Source: an uncultured Clostridia bacterium
GTDB taxonomy: Bacteria; Bacillota; Clostridia; UBA1381
Assembly: GCA_934486495.1 (NCBI GenBank)
Contig: CAKSPW010000012.1
Span: 1 to 43,683, forward strand
Reading direction: 5' to 3'
DNA length: 43,683 nucleotides
The position numbers and the translations under genes were made by a program. The notes below the pieces were generated by a model. It was not told the origin of the DNA and made no database searches. It was given only the letters and a program-made list of their open reading frames with translations. Positions 33,177 through 41,565 of this stretch are shown in pieces; position 1 is the first letter of the stretch; every line of letters starts with the position of its first letter.

Positions 33177-34151
33177 TTATTTATTTTCGCCTTCGATAAA
33201 CTTTTTATACGCCGCTCTAAGCTCCTCGGCTTTTTCTTCTGGTGCTGTCGGATTGCAGCAAGCCCATGCTCCCGTTTCGCTTGACGCATTGTATTTAATC
33301 TTATCCGCACTTCTCATCGGCGGATAGAATTTTACATGAAAATGGCTGTATGACGATGTATCCTCTCCGTTTACCGGGTTTTGATACAGGCACATCATGT
33401 ACGGGAATGACATATCGAAAAGTGAATCGAGAGTTCCCGTTGTTTCCTTTAATATTTTAGCAAAGTTACGCTTCATTCTCTCGTCAAAGTCGCACACGTT
33501 TTGAATATGCTTTTTCGCAAAGATATAAACTCCGTAAGGATAATCTGAGAAAAACGGAAGAATTGTAACAAAATCCTCATTTTCTATTATTACCCGCTTA
33601 TCCTCTTTCATCTCGTTTTCCATTATATCGCAGATGAGACATTTCCCTGTTTTTTCAAGATGCTTTTTGCTGTTTGAAAGCTCTTCCCTTATTCTTTTCG
33701 GCAAAACGCTGTATCCGTAAATTTGACCGTGCGGATGAGGCATTGTAACGCCGACAGGCTCGCCCTTGTTTTCAAACATGAAAATATACTTGATGTTTTC
33801 ATCCTTTGAAAGCTCTGTAAATCTTTCCTGCCAAAGTCCGACAAGCTTTTCTATATGCTCTATCGAAAGCTTCGGAAGCGTTGTTGTATGCTCCGGTGAG
33901 TAAAGTATTACCTCACATTTACCGTATGACGGCTTAACCTTAAAGAAATCGGTTGCCACATCGTCAATCGGCGGCGGAGTTTGAGAAAGAGCCGGGAAAT
34001 CGTTATCATATTTCATAACCGTATATTCGGGTACGTTTCCGAAGCTCGGACAAAACGGGCACCAGTCCTTAGGCATTTGCGGTCTGTTTTGTCTGTGAGA
34101 TGCAATCATTGTCCAGTCGTCAAGCAGGGGGTTGTATCTTAGTTCTGCCAT
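33177..34151 (-). CDS. galT: Galactose-1-phosphate uridylyltransferase
   Basis: Exchanges UMP between UDP-glucose and galactose-1-phosphate. The 324-residue class I enzyme has the active-site motif HPHGQIYGY, with the nucleophilic histidine of HPH. N-terminal metal-binding cysteines sit in CPFCP, and HFHVKFYPP lies near the C-terminus. The N-terminus ELRYNPLLDDWTMIASHR is typical. Six nt separate it from rnhA upstream. Confidence 0.95.
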   Translation of the reverse strand: MAELRYNPLLDDWTMIASHRQNRPQMPKDWCPFCPSFGNVPEYTVMKYDNDFPALSQTPPPIDDVATDFFKVKPSYGKCEVILYSPEHTTTLPKLSIEHIEKLVGLWQERFTELSKDENIKYIFMFENKGEPVGVTMPHPHGQIYGYSVLPKRIREELSNSKKHLEKTGKCLICDIMENEMKEDKRVIIENEDFVTILPFFSDYPYGVYIFAKKHIQNVCDFDERMKRNFAKILKETTGTLDSLFDMSFPYMMCLYQNPVNGEDTSSYSHFHVKFYPPMRSADKIKYNASSETGAWACCNPTAPEEKAEELRAAYKKFIEGENK

Positions 34152-34157
34152 GTAAAA

Positions 34158-34769
34158 TTACTTCCTTTCATGCGGATCGCCGAGAATACCGAGGGCATTC
34201 TTTGCAAGTAAATCCGCCTCGTCATTATATTTATTTCCGGAGTGCCCTTTTACTTTCGTAAACGTGACACAGAGGTTCTCTTTTACGGAGTCGTAATAAT
34301 TTTTGTAATCAATCGTACCCGACTTGTTTGTTTTCCATTCGCCGGTGCACCACTTTTCGACTCCCTCGTAATCGTACAATATTTCAAGCGATTTTATGTT
34401 GTTATCTATGCAGTAGCGCATGGCACATTCTGCTCCGGCAATTTCTCCGGCGACATTTCGCATCGACGCAAGCTTGGGTGATGAAAATGCTTTTGAAAAC
34501 GTCTTCTTCTCACCGCCGACGAAAAGCACAACGCCGTATGAAAACCGACTTGTTTTTTTATCAAAACTTCCGTCGGTATAAGCCATTGCTTCGCACTCGT
34601 GTTTTTCCTTTTGGCTTTCGCCGCTTAAAAATGCTTTGGCATCGTCAAGACTTTCAAAGCTTTTAAACGACGCACCCGAATAACCTGTTGTTTGTTTTTG
34701 ACACTGAGCCCACGTATCGTAAATGCCGGGCACTCTTCCGCATCTTACCGCATAATACTTTTTTTTCAC
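34158..34769 (-). CDS. rnhA: Ribonuclease H1 with viroplasmin-like N-terminal domain
   Basis: Cleaves RNA in RNA-DNA hybrids. The N-terminal hybrid-binding domain (about 1-48) has YYAVRCGRVPGIYDTWAQC and GASFKSFESLDDAKAF. The RNase H domain carries D66 (YTDGSFD), E109 (AGEIAGAE), D133 (LYDYEG) and D186 (NDEADLLAKNA), with H176 in KVKGHSGN. The 203-residue length and two-domain layout match eukaryote-like RNase HI found in many Firmicutes. It is the first gene of the gal operon, an odd partner for sugar genes. Confidence 0.93.
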   Translation of the reverse strand: MKKKYYAVRCGRVPGIYDTWAQCQKQTTGYSGASFKSFESLDDAKAFLSGESQKEKHECEAMAYTDGSFDKKTSRFSYGVVLFVGGEKKTFSKAFSSPKLASMRNVAGEIAGAECAMRYCIDNNIKSLEILYDYEGVEKWCTGEWKTNKSGTIDYKNYYDSVKENLCVTFTKVKGHSGNKYNDEADLLAKNALGILGDPHERK

Positions 34770-34802
34770 TTAAACAGCCCTCCGCTTTTTTGATTTAATC
34801 TA

Positions 34803-34831
34803 ATTATACACTGTTTTTTAAAGTTTGTAAA
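34803..34831 (-). promoter_or_regulatory. Sigma-A-like promoter for rnhA-galT-galK
   Basis: Minus-strand TTTACA (34826-34831) and TATAAT (34803-34808) are 17 nt apart, and the leader is about 27 nt. Confidence 0.7.
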
Positions 34832-34847
34832 CACCTGTCTTAAAAAA

Positions 34848-34886
34848 ACAATACGAATTTAAACAAAGCTGTTAAATCCGTATTGT
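34848..34886 (+). terminator. Terminator-like inverted repeat upstream of the araC-type gene
   Basis: A 15-nt arm (34848-34862) pairs with 34872-34886 with one mismatch and a 9-nt loop. T runs lie on both outer sides (34889-34895 on plus, complement of 34842-34848 on minus). No plus-strand gene lies immediately upstream of it, so its purpose is unclear. Confidence 0.65.
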
Positions 34887-34893
34887 AGTTTTT

Positions 34894-34935
34894 TTCACCT
34901 AATATTAAAGCCGGGGAGCATTAATATTAGGTGAA
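34894..34935. repeat. Perfect 15-bp inverted repeat upstream of the araC-type gene
   Basis: TTCACCTAATATTAA (34894-34908) is repeated inverted at 34921-34935 around the 12-nt GC-rich spacer AGCCGGGGAGCA. It ends 33 nt before the -35 box of the regulator gene, so it may be an operator, and it could also fold as an RNA hairpin. Within the 34770-35084 gap I see only the two promoters, this repeat and the hairpin at 34848. Confidence 0.8.
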
Positions 34936-34968
34936 TATATAAATTATTAAAGAGAGAGCAAAAATAAC

Positions 34969-34997
34969 TTGAAATATTTTGTCATCTGTATTATAAT
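34969..34997 (+). promoter_or_regulatory. Sigma-A-like promoter for the araC-type gene and dusB
   Basis: TTGAAA (34969-34974) and TATAAT (34992-34997) are 17 nt apart. The leader is about 80 nt. Confidence 0.7.
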
Positions 34998-35084
34998 ATA
35001 AGTATATCATAGTCTTTTATGTTTGTAAAGAGTAGGATATTGGCATATCGTATAAATATATTGAACAAATCGGAGGTGGATTAA

Positions 35085-35885
35085 ATGCTTGGAGAGATCG
35101 ACCGCGAAAAGCTGTTGCCGCTTTATGTTATAAGAACAGGCTACAAAAAGCATCAATATCAGGTTATAAGAAACGACGGTTATCCGGCATACCAAATTTC
35201 CGTATGCACCGGCGGCGAGGGTAAATTTATAAGCGACGGTAAAGAGCACGTGATAACGGAAGGCGATATTTTTATGTTCTCTCCGAGAGCTCCGCACGAA
35301 TATTATCCGACGAGCCAGAATTGGAGTTTGTATTTTTTTGTTTTTCTCGGTGATTGTGCTGATAATCTGATGCAGTATTGCGGATTTAACGGGTGCGAGG
35401 TGTTTTCTTCCGACAGAAACGACAGTGTGATGTCGCTTTGTCGCAACCTCTCCGAGTGTGACGATGAGTTTGAAAAATCAAAATATATTTATGAGCTTTT
35501 CGGAATTATGCGCAGTCTGTCACGTCCCGACCCGTCACGGTCAAGCTTTTACAGAAACGAAAAGTTTAGAAAAACGGCGCCTGTTATCGATTATATAAAA
35601 AAGAACTATAAAGAGCCTATTTCATTAGACGAGCTTGCCGAGCTGATTGATGTGTCGAAAAGCTATCTGTGCAGAGTTTTCAAAGAAGCATACAGCATAA
35701 CGCCGATTAATTATCTCTTAAATTACAGGATAGACAGGGCAAAGCAGCTGCTTATTTCCACGGATATGAAAATGCGGCTTTTGTGCGATGAAGTCGGGTT
35801 TAACGATACAAGCTATTTTTGCATGGCATTTAAACGCTCCGAGGGTATGACTCCGGAGGAATTCAGAAATCTGCATAATGATTAG
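35085..35885 (+). CDS. AraC family transcriptional regulator
   Basis: A 266-residue regulator with an N-terminal cupin-like sensing domain (about 15-150; GEGKFISDGKEHVITEGDIF and FSPRAPHEYYP are typical). The C-terminal AraC double helix-turn-helix spans about 165-264: ISLDELAELIDVSKSYLCRV, then CDEVGFNDTSYFCMAFKRSE and GMTPEEFR. Such proteins usually bind a sugar and control carbohydrate genes. GGAGG is present 9 nt before the ATG. Candidate targets include the divergent rnhA-gal operon and its own promoter, through the inverted repeat at 34894-34935. This is inference. Confidence 0.93.
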   Translation: MLGEIDREKLLPLYVIRTGYKKHQYQVIRNDGYPAYQISVCTGGEGKFISDGKEHVITEGDIFMFSPRAPHEYYPTSQNWSLYFFVFLGDCADNLMQYCGFNGCEVFSSDRNDSVMSLCRNLSECDDEFEKSKYIYELFGIMRSLSRPDPSRSSFYRNEKFRKTAPVIDYIKKNYKEPISLDELAELIDVSKSYLCRVFKEAYSITPINYLLNYRIDRAKQLLISTDMKMRLLCDEVGFNDTSYFCMAFKRSEGMTPEEFRNLHND

Positions 35886-35905
35886 ATTTAAGAAAGGTAA
35901 GTTAA

Positions 35906-36838
35906 ATGAAAATAGGAAATGTGCAAACAAAAAACAATATATTTTTAGCACCGATGGCGGGAGTTACCGATTTGCCGTTTCGGACGCTTTGTGAGGAGTT
36001 TGGCGCAGGAATGGTATATTCCGAAATGGTAAGCGCAAAAGGACTATTCTATAAGGATAAAAAAACGGAGGAGCTTTTAATAGGAAAGCACAACTGTCCT
36101 TATGCGGTTCAGATTTTCGGCTCGGAGCCGGATATTATAAAGGAAATTTCTCAAACCGCCGCCGCATACGGTGATATTCTCGATATTAATATGGGGTGTC
36201 CGACGCCTAAAATAGTAAATAACGGCGACGGAAGCGCACTTATGAAAAACAGAGCCTTGGCAGGGCAAATAGTTAAGGCGGCGGTAAGCACGGCAGGTAA
36301 GCCCGTTACGGTTAAAATGCGGCTCGGATGGGAATCGGCGGACGGATGCGTTGATTTTGCAAAGGAGCTTGAAGCGAACGGTGCGGCGGCAATTACGGTA
36401 CACGGCAGAACACGAAAGCAGTTTTATTCGGGGTGCGCCGATTGGGACGGCATAGAAAAAATAGCGAATGCTCTTTCAATCCCCGTAATCGGCAACGGCG
36501 ATATTCGCTCATATTCCGAAGCGCAGGAAAAGCTTGAAAATACTGCGTGCGCCGCCGTTATGATAGGCAGAGCGGCAGAGGGAAATCCGTTTATTTTCGG
36601 TGCTGAAATTCCAAGCGGCGAAAAAAAACTTGAGGTTGCTCTGCGTCATGTGCGTATGCTGACAGAATACAAGGGTGAAAGCCGGGCAATAAAAGAGGCA
36701 AGAAAGCATATCGCATGGTATATAAAGGGTATGCCAAGCAGCAGTGAGCTCAAAACTAAAATTTTTAAAGCGACAAAATATCAAGAAATCGAGAGTTTGT
36801 TGTCGGATTTTGTATCATATTCTATAAATTCAAATTAA
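35906..36838 (+). CDS. dusB: tRNA-dihydrouridine synthase
   Basis: A flavin enzyme that reduces uridines in the tRNA D-loop. The 310-residue TIM barrel shows LAPMAGVTDLPFR (14-26), the catalytic cysteine C98 in NMGCPTPKIV, the FMN-binding segments TVHGRTRKQFYSG and IGNGDI, and IGRAAEGNPFIF. A C-terminal helical domain follows. It starts 20 nt after the AraC-type gene with AGAAAGG upstream, so it is probably read from the same promoter. Confidence 0.95.
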   Translation: MKIGNVQTKNNIFLAPMAGVTDLPFRTLCEEFGAGMVYSEMVSAKGLFYKDKKTEELLIGKHNCPYAVQIFGSEPDIIKEISQTAAAYGDILDINMGCPTPKIVNNGDGSALMKNRALAGQIVKAAVSTAGKPVTVKMRLGWESADGCVDFAKELEANGAAAITVHGRTRKQFYSGCADWDGIEKIANALSIPVIGNGDIRSYSEAQEKLENTACAAVMIGRAAEGNPFIFGAEIPSGEKKLEVALRHVRMLTEYKGESRAIKEARKHIAWYIKGMPSSSELKTKIFKATKYQEIESLLSDFVSYSINSN

Positions 36839-36853
36839 TTTTTGAAAAAACAC

Positions 36854-36882
36854 TTGATAAAATAATAAAAGTTTGATAAAAT
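36854..36882 (+). promoter_or_regulatory. Sigma-A-like promoter for guaB
   Basis: TTGATA (36854-36859) and TAAAAT (36877-36882) have a 17-nt spacer. The leader of about 55 nt shows no riboswitch-like fold. Confidence 0.6.
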
Positions 36883-36943
36883 AAACTAAATACACATTGG
36901 GCAGATGCTCACGAGCAATATTTTTAAAGAAAGGATGTTTGCA

Positions 36944-38404
36944 ATGAATAACAAATTTGCAAAAGAAGGGTTGACATTTGATGACGTGCTTCTCGTACCT
37001 CAAAAATCAGACGTGACACCAAATGAAATTAATCTGACAACCAGACTTACAAAAACAATAGAGCTTCATATTCCTCTTATGAGTTCAGCTATGGATACCG
37101 TTACGGAGTCGGCTATGGCAATTGCTATGGCAAGAGAGGGCGGAATCGGTATTATTCATAAGAATATGACCATTCAAGAGCAGGCCGCAGAGGTTGACAG
37201 GGTTAAACGTTCGGAAAACGGTGTTATAACCAATCCTTTCTTTTTATCACCGCAGCATACTCTAAGCGACGCCGAAGCGCTTATGTCCAAATATAAAATT
37301 TCGGGTGTGCCGATATGCGACTCGAACGGAGTGCTTGTAGGTATACTTACAAACCGTGACCTTAAGTTTGAAACAAATTACGACCGTCCCATAAAAGAGG
37401 TTATGACAAGCAAAAATCTTGTTACCGCTCCCGTTGGTACAACTCTTAAAGATGCAGAGGCCATTTTAAGACAGCATAAAATCGAAAAGCTTCCGATAGT
37501 TGACGAAAATATGCATCTTCGTGGCCTTATCACAACAAAGGACATCGAAAAGGCAGTAAGATATCCGAACACCGCAAGAGATAAGTTTGACAGACTTTTG
37601 GTTGGTGCGGCAATAGGTGTAACGAACGATTGTATAGAAAGAACAACTGCGCTTGTTAATGCAGGTGTAGACGTTGTTGTTCTCGATTCTGCACACGGTC
37701 ATTCAAAAAATATCATAAATAAGCTTAAAGAAGTTAAGGCAGCGTTCCCCGAGCTTCCGGTTATTGCAGGCAATATCGCAACGGGCGAGGCTGCAAAGGC
37801 TCTTATAGAGGCAGGCGCTGATGCGGTTAAGGTAGGTATAGGCCCCGGTTCTATTTGTACAACACGTGTCGTTGCAGGTATCGGCGTGCCGCAGATTACA
37901 GCTATAAACGATGTATATGAGGTTGCAAAGGAATACGATATTCCGGTTATAGGCGACGGCGGTATTAAGTATTCGGGAGATATTTCAAAGGCTGTTGCGG
38001 CAGGTGCGGACGTTATAATGCTCGGCAGCTTGCTTGCGGGCTGTGACGAAAGCCCCGGAGAAAATGAAATATATCAGGGCAGACGCTTTAAAACATACCG
38101 TGGCATGGGTTCGCTTGCGGCTATGGAAAAGGGCAGTAAGGACAGATACTTCCAGACAGGCTCGAAAAAGCTTGTTCCCGAAGGTGTTGAGGGACGTGTT
38201 CCCTACAAGGGACCTGTTTCGGATACAATATTCCAGCTTATCGGCGGCTTGAAGTCGGGTATGGGTTACTGTGGTGCACCGAACGTTAAGACGATGAAGG
38301 AAAAAGCTGTTTTTGTTAAAATAACAGGTGCCGGATTGCGTGAAAGTCATCCGCATGATATTCATATTACAAAAGAAGCACCGAATTACAGCAGAAACAA
38401 CTGA
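36944..38404 (+). CDS. guaB: IMP dehydrogenase
   Basis: Oxidises IMP to XMP, the committed step of guanine nucleotide synthesis. The 486-residue barrel has FAKEGLTFDDVLLVPQ at the N-terminus and two CBS domains (about 95-205). The catalytic cysteine lies in KVGIGPGSICTTRVVAG, the flap near YRGMGSLAAM and the segment GVEGRVPYKG. ATG 36944 is chosen because AAGGA lies 9 nt upstream and the family N-terminus starts there, not at 36905. It is monocistronic, with its own promoter and terminator. Confidence 0.97.
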   Translation: MNNKFAKEGLTFDDVLLVPQKSDVTPNEINLTTRLTKTIELHIPLMSSAMDTVTESAMAIAMAREGGIGIIHKNMTIQEQAAEVDRVKRSENGVITNPFFLSPQHTLSDAEALMSKYKISGVPICDSNGVLVGILTNRDLKFETNYDRPIKEVMTSKNLVTAPVGTTLKDAEAILRQHKIEKLPIVDENMHLRGLITTKDIEKAVRYPNTARDKFDRLLVGAAIGVTNDCIERTTALVNAGVDVVVLDSAHGHSKNIINKLKEVKAAFPELPVIAGNIATGEAAKALIEAGADAVKVGIGPGSICTTRVVAGIGVPQITAINDVYEVAKEYDIPVIGDGGIKYSGDISKAVAAGADVIMLGSLLAGCDESPGENEIYQGRRFKTYRGMGSLAAMEKGSKDRYFQTGSKKLVPEGVEGRVPYKGPVSDTIFQLIGGLKSGMGYCGAPNVKTMKEKAVFVKITGAGLRESHPHDIHITKEAPNYSRNN

Positions 38405-38497
38405 TTGCGTAATAATCTCCAAGACACAATATGTGGTGTTTAGGAATGAATTGGTTTACCGTATTTTGTTGAAATATGTAAATCAAAGGGTAAAATC

Positions 38498-38551
38498 AAG
38501 GCTTAAAATGTTACATTCTTAATAAATTTGTAACATTTTAAGCCTTTTTTA
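38498..38551 (+). terminator. Strong terminator after guaB
   Basis: A perfect 18-bp stem (38498-38515 with 38529-38546) with a 13-nt loop is followed by T residues. The interval 38552-38716 is AT-rich and I see nothing else in it. Confidence 0.9.
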
Positions 38552-38716
38552 TTTTTCATCGTTTTTAACAAAATATTAACCGAAAATCAATGGTTTATAG
38601 GCATTTTCGTATATAAAATCACCCATTTTTATTAAAAAGATGTTAAATGATTGTGTATTTTTTTAAAACTTGTGACATGTTTTTAAAGTTGGCTTAATAT
38701 TTTTTTCGTAAATCTC

Positions 38717-38745
38717 TTGACAAATCGCAAATTTAGTGTTACAAT
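38717..38745 (+). promoter_or_regulatory. Sigma-A-like promoter for the SLH/NlpC-P60 gene
   Basis: TTGACA (38717-38722) and TACAAT (38740-38745) are separated by 17 nt, with a leader of about 50 nt. Confidence 0.7.
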
Positions 38746-38802
38746 AGTTTTGTCAGTTTATAAAGTGCTTTTGTACGGATAAACGGAAAGGTGAGAATAG
38801 TA

Positions 38803-40164
38803 TTGAAAAAATTTAAGCTAACGGCGGCAATTGGTATGGCTGTACTTGCTTTGCAAATCTCGGCAGGTGCTGCGGACTTAAGCGACTGGGCTGTTAACGA
38901 ATACATAGAATCAAATTCAACCGGTCTTATATCATACAAAATTGCGTCGGGAAATCTTCAGTCAAACATAACAAGAGAAGAATTTTGCGAGCTTGCAATT
39001 AACTTATACGAAAAACTTACAAACGAAACACTCAGAGTTCCGGACGTATCCCCGTTTACCGATTGCAGCAATGTTGCGGTAAGTCAGGCATACTACAACG
39101 GAATAGTAAGCGGTGTTTCCGATGATACCTTTGAGCCTAACAGATCTGTTACACGACAGGAAATGGCAAAGATGATTGTAAACACACTTACGGCAGGCGA
39201 GATAAACGTTGCGCTTAACACACAGGGCGGCACGGATGATATTAAAAGCTTCAGTGACCATTCATCCGTAAGCGATTGGGCGCAGTCGGCAATTTCAACG
39301 ATGGTAAATCATAATCTTCTTTCGGGTGATATTGACAATAAAATCATGCCGCTTACAAATGCGACAAGAGAACAGGCAATATCATGTGTAAATCGCTGCT
39401 ATAAAACGTTTGCTACAATTAATCAGGACAGATATATGCTTCCTATTGTTGAGGCTGTTCAGTCAGAAAACGATACGGCGAACGATATTATAATTAAATG
39501 GTCACCGGTTGACGATTCTGTCGGATATTATATTCTTGTAAAGGATGCGAAAGGTAAGCTTGCTTACAACGCACAGGCTGTAAACAGCGAATCTACAAGT
39601 CTTATTCCGTCGTCAAAGCTGAAAAACGGGAAGTACTCCGTGGTTGTAGGTGCGATAATGGAATCGGGTGATTCGGTGTTTAGCGTTCCGGTTGATTTTA
39701 TAAAAACAAGCCGCGAGGCTGTTGCGGAAAATCTGAAAACAGCAGAGCAAAGCACATCTGCTCCGATTGTAGATTATTCAAAAGAAACCGTGTCGGAAAA
39801 GGCTAAGCAGATTATGGATGAGGCCGCAAAGTATATCGGCACTCCGTATCTTTACGGCGGAACTACTCCGTCGGGATTTGACTGTTCGGGATTTATGCAG
39901 TATGTTTTCAGAAACTGCGGAATTAATCTTAACCGTGTTTCAAGAGACCAATACGCAAAAGACGGTGTGGCGGTTGAAAAATCCGAGCTTATTCCGGGCG
40001 ACCTTGTGTTCTTCGGAACGAGCGGATATGTAAGCCACGTTGGTATGTATGTCGGCGGAGGTCAGATGATTCACTCACCGAGTACGGGAAAATCAATCCA
40101 GTATACATCTATAAATTCGGATTATTATTTGAGTCACTATATAGGTGCAAAAAGAGTATTTTAA
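38803..40164 (+). CDS. Secreted SLH-domain protein with NlpC/P60 peptidoglycan hydrolase domain
   Basis: This 453-residue exported protein has a signal peptide (about 1-24, ending SAGAA). Two to three SLH-type repeats (about 25-205; DVSPFTDCSN, GIVSGVSDDTFEPNRSVTRQ, NATREQAISCVNR) probably hold it to the wall. A fibronectin type III-like segment follows (about 225-300), then a Ser/Thr linker. The NlpC/P60 endopeptidase domain (about 335-453) has C361 (FDCSGF), H412 (SHVGMY) and H424 (MIHSPS), expected to cut cell-wall stem peptides. The start is TTG 38803, 9 nt after AAAGGTG. The GTG at 38791 abuts GGAAAG. The gene stands alone. Confidence 0.92.
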   Translation: MKKFKLTAAIGMAVLALQISAGAADLSDWAVNEYIESNSTGLISYKIASGNLQSNITREEFCELAINLYEKLTNETLRVPDVSPFTDCSNVAVSQAYYNGIVSGVSDDTFEPNRSVTRQEMAKMIVNTLTAGEINVALNTQGGTDDIKSFSDHSSVSDWAQSAISTMVNHNLLSGDIDNKIMPLTNATREQAISCVNRCYKTFATINQDRYMLPIVEAVQSENDTANDIIIKWSPVDDSVGYYILVKDAKGKLAYNAQAVNSESTSLIPSSKLKNGKYSVVVGAIMESGDSVFSVPVDFIKTSREAVAENLKTAEQSTSAPIVDYSKETVSEKAKQIMDEAAKYIGTPYLYGGTTPSGFDCSGFMQYVFRNCGINLNRVSRDQYAKDGVAVEKSELIPGDLVFFGTSGYVSHVGMYVGGGQMIHSPSTGKSIQYTSINSDYYLSHYIGAKRVF

Positions 40165-40168
40165 CAAT

Positions 40169-40206
40169 AAAAACGTGCAGGGCGGTGTTCTGTGCGTTTT
40201 TATTTT
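40169..40206 (+). terminator. Terminator after the SLH/NlpC-P60 gene
   Basis: AAAAACGTGCAG pairs with CTGTGCGTTTTT (two G-U pairs) around a 9-nt loop, and the T run is part of the second arm. Confidence 0.75.
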
Positions 40207-40254
40207 CTGAAATATTGCAATTTGTGCACACTTTCTTGCATATTTTAAAAAGCA

Positions 40255-40283
40255 TTGACATTCATTTGCAAATAGTATATAAT
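40255..40283 (+). promoter_or_regulatory. Sigma-A-like promoter for the GH88 gene
   Basis: TTGACA (40255-40260) and TATAAT (40278-40283) are 17 nt apart. The leader is about 30 nt to the ATG at 40321. Confidence 0.8.
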
Positions 40284-40320
40284 GTGCTTGAATTTATTAA
40301 TGAACAGGAGAATAATTTAC

Positions 40321-41430
40321 ATGAAGGATTTGGATGCTGCAATTAAATACTGCATAAATAAAGTAGACAAATGTATGGAAACTATGAACGGACTTTATCC
40401 GGCAGAGGCAAGTGTGGATGAAATATATCCGCCGATTACGTATGATTTCGGCACATGGACTCAAGGCTTTTGGACGGGAATGGTTTGGCTTGCATACGAA
40501 TTTACAGGCGATGAAAAGTATAAAAAGCTTGCACTCAGGCACGTTGATGAGTTCAGCGACAGAATAAAGAATAAAATAGGCGTAAATCATCATGACATGG
40601 GATTTTTGTATTGTCCGTCATGCGTTGCGGCGTATAAGCTTTGCGGCAGCGAAAAGGCAAAGGAGGCGGCTGTCCTTGCTGCTGAAAATCTTTGTACGAG
40701 ATTTAATGAAAAGGCGGGATTTATTCAGGCATGGGGCGAAATAGGCGCAGAGGATAACTTCAGACTTATTATTGATTGTCTTTTAAATATTCCGCTGCTT
40801 TTTTGGGCGTCGGATGTTACCGGCAATGAAAAATTCCGCAAAATTGCCGAAACGCATTTGGATACGGCAGTTAAGTACGTTATCCGCGAAGACGGCACGA
40901 CTTTCCATACATATTTCTTTGATACAAAAACATATGCTCCGCTTCACGGCGCAACACATCAGGGATATTCCGATGATTCGATATGGGCAAGGGGTCAGGC
41001 ATGGGGAATTTATGGTACAGCGCTTGGATATCTTCACACAAAGCACCACGATCTTGTAGACAAATTCAACCTTGTAACACGTGTATTTATCGAGCATTTG
41101 CCGTCTGATAACATTCCTGCATGGGATATGATATTTACCGATACAAAGACAATTAAGGATACGTCCGCCGCTGCGATTGCCGTATGCGGAATTTTGCAAA
41201 TGAAGGAGCTTATAAAGCTTGATAAAAGCTTTGAAGATGCGGCAGATAAAATGATGGACGCACTTCCTTCTTGCTACACTCGTGAGGAATCAAACGGAAT
41301 ACTCGGGCACGCTGTTTACGGTATGCCGCAAAAATCCGGGGTTGATGAGTGCAATATTTGGGGCGATTACTTCTATATGGAGGCTCTTATGAGAATCAAA
41401 AACCCGAGCTGGAATTCCTATTGGAAATAA
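40321..41430 (+). CDS. Glycoside hydrolase family 88, unsaturated glucuronyl hydrolase-like
   Basis: GH88 enzymes remove the 4,5-unsaturated uronic acid that lyases leave on glycosaminoglycan, gellan or similar oligosaccharides. The 369-residue protein has the family's expected catalytic pair D92 (VNHHDMGF) and D152 (RLIIDCLLN), equivalent in context to D88 and D149 of Bacillus UGL. HQGYSDDSIWARGQAWGIYG and the C-terminal ECNIWGDYFYMEAL are also typical. There is no signal peptide, so it acts on imported oligosaccharides. ATG 40321 is 10 nt after AGGAG. The longer frame from 40282 starts inside the -10 box. The related GH105 family is an alternative, but the motifs favour GH88. Confidence 0.92.
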   Translation: MKDLDAAIKYCINKVDKCMETMNGLYPAEASVDEIYPPITYDFGTWTQGFWTGMVWLAYEFTGDEKYKKLALRHVDEFSDRIKNKIGVNHHDMGFLYCPSCVAAYKLCGSEKAKEAAVLAAENLCTRFNEKAGFIQAWGEIGAEDNFRLIIDCLLNIPLLFWASDVTGNEKFRKIAETHLDTAVKYVIREDGTTFHTYFFDTKTYAPLHGATHQGYSDDSIWARGQAWGIYGTALGYLHTKHHDLVDKFNLVTRVFIEHLPSDNIPAWDMIFTDTKTIKDTSAAAIAVCGILQMKELIKLDKSFEDAADKMMDALPSCYTREESNGILGHAVYGMPQKSGVDECNIWGDYFYMEALMRIKNPSWNSYWK

Positions 41431-41443
41431 TATATCTATAATA

Positions 41444-41486
41444 AAAGAATATGTCCGCTTTATGCGTGTACATATTCTTTTTTTTG
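41444..41486 (+). terminator. Terminator after the GH88 gene
   Basis: AAAGAATATGT (41444-41454) pairs with ACATATTCTTT (41470-41480), followed by a T run. Confidence 0.85.
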
Positions 41487-41536
41487 AAAAATTTTTAATT
41501 TTTTTTCAAATACCCCTTTTAAATCGGTATTTTATG

Positions 41537-41545
41537 TGGTATAAT
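41537..41545 (+). promoter_or_regulatory. Possible extended -10 promoter for the two-component genes
   Basis: TGG-TATAAT (41537-41545) fits an extended -10 box. No good -35 is visible 17 nt upstream, so activation by a regulator is possible. The leader would be only about 15 nt. Confidence 0.45.
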
Positions 41546-41565
41546 TATCCTAAGAGGTGGTGCAG

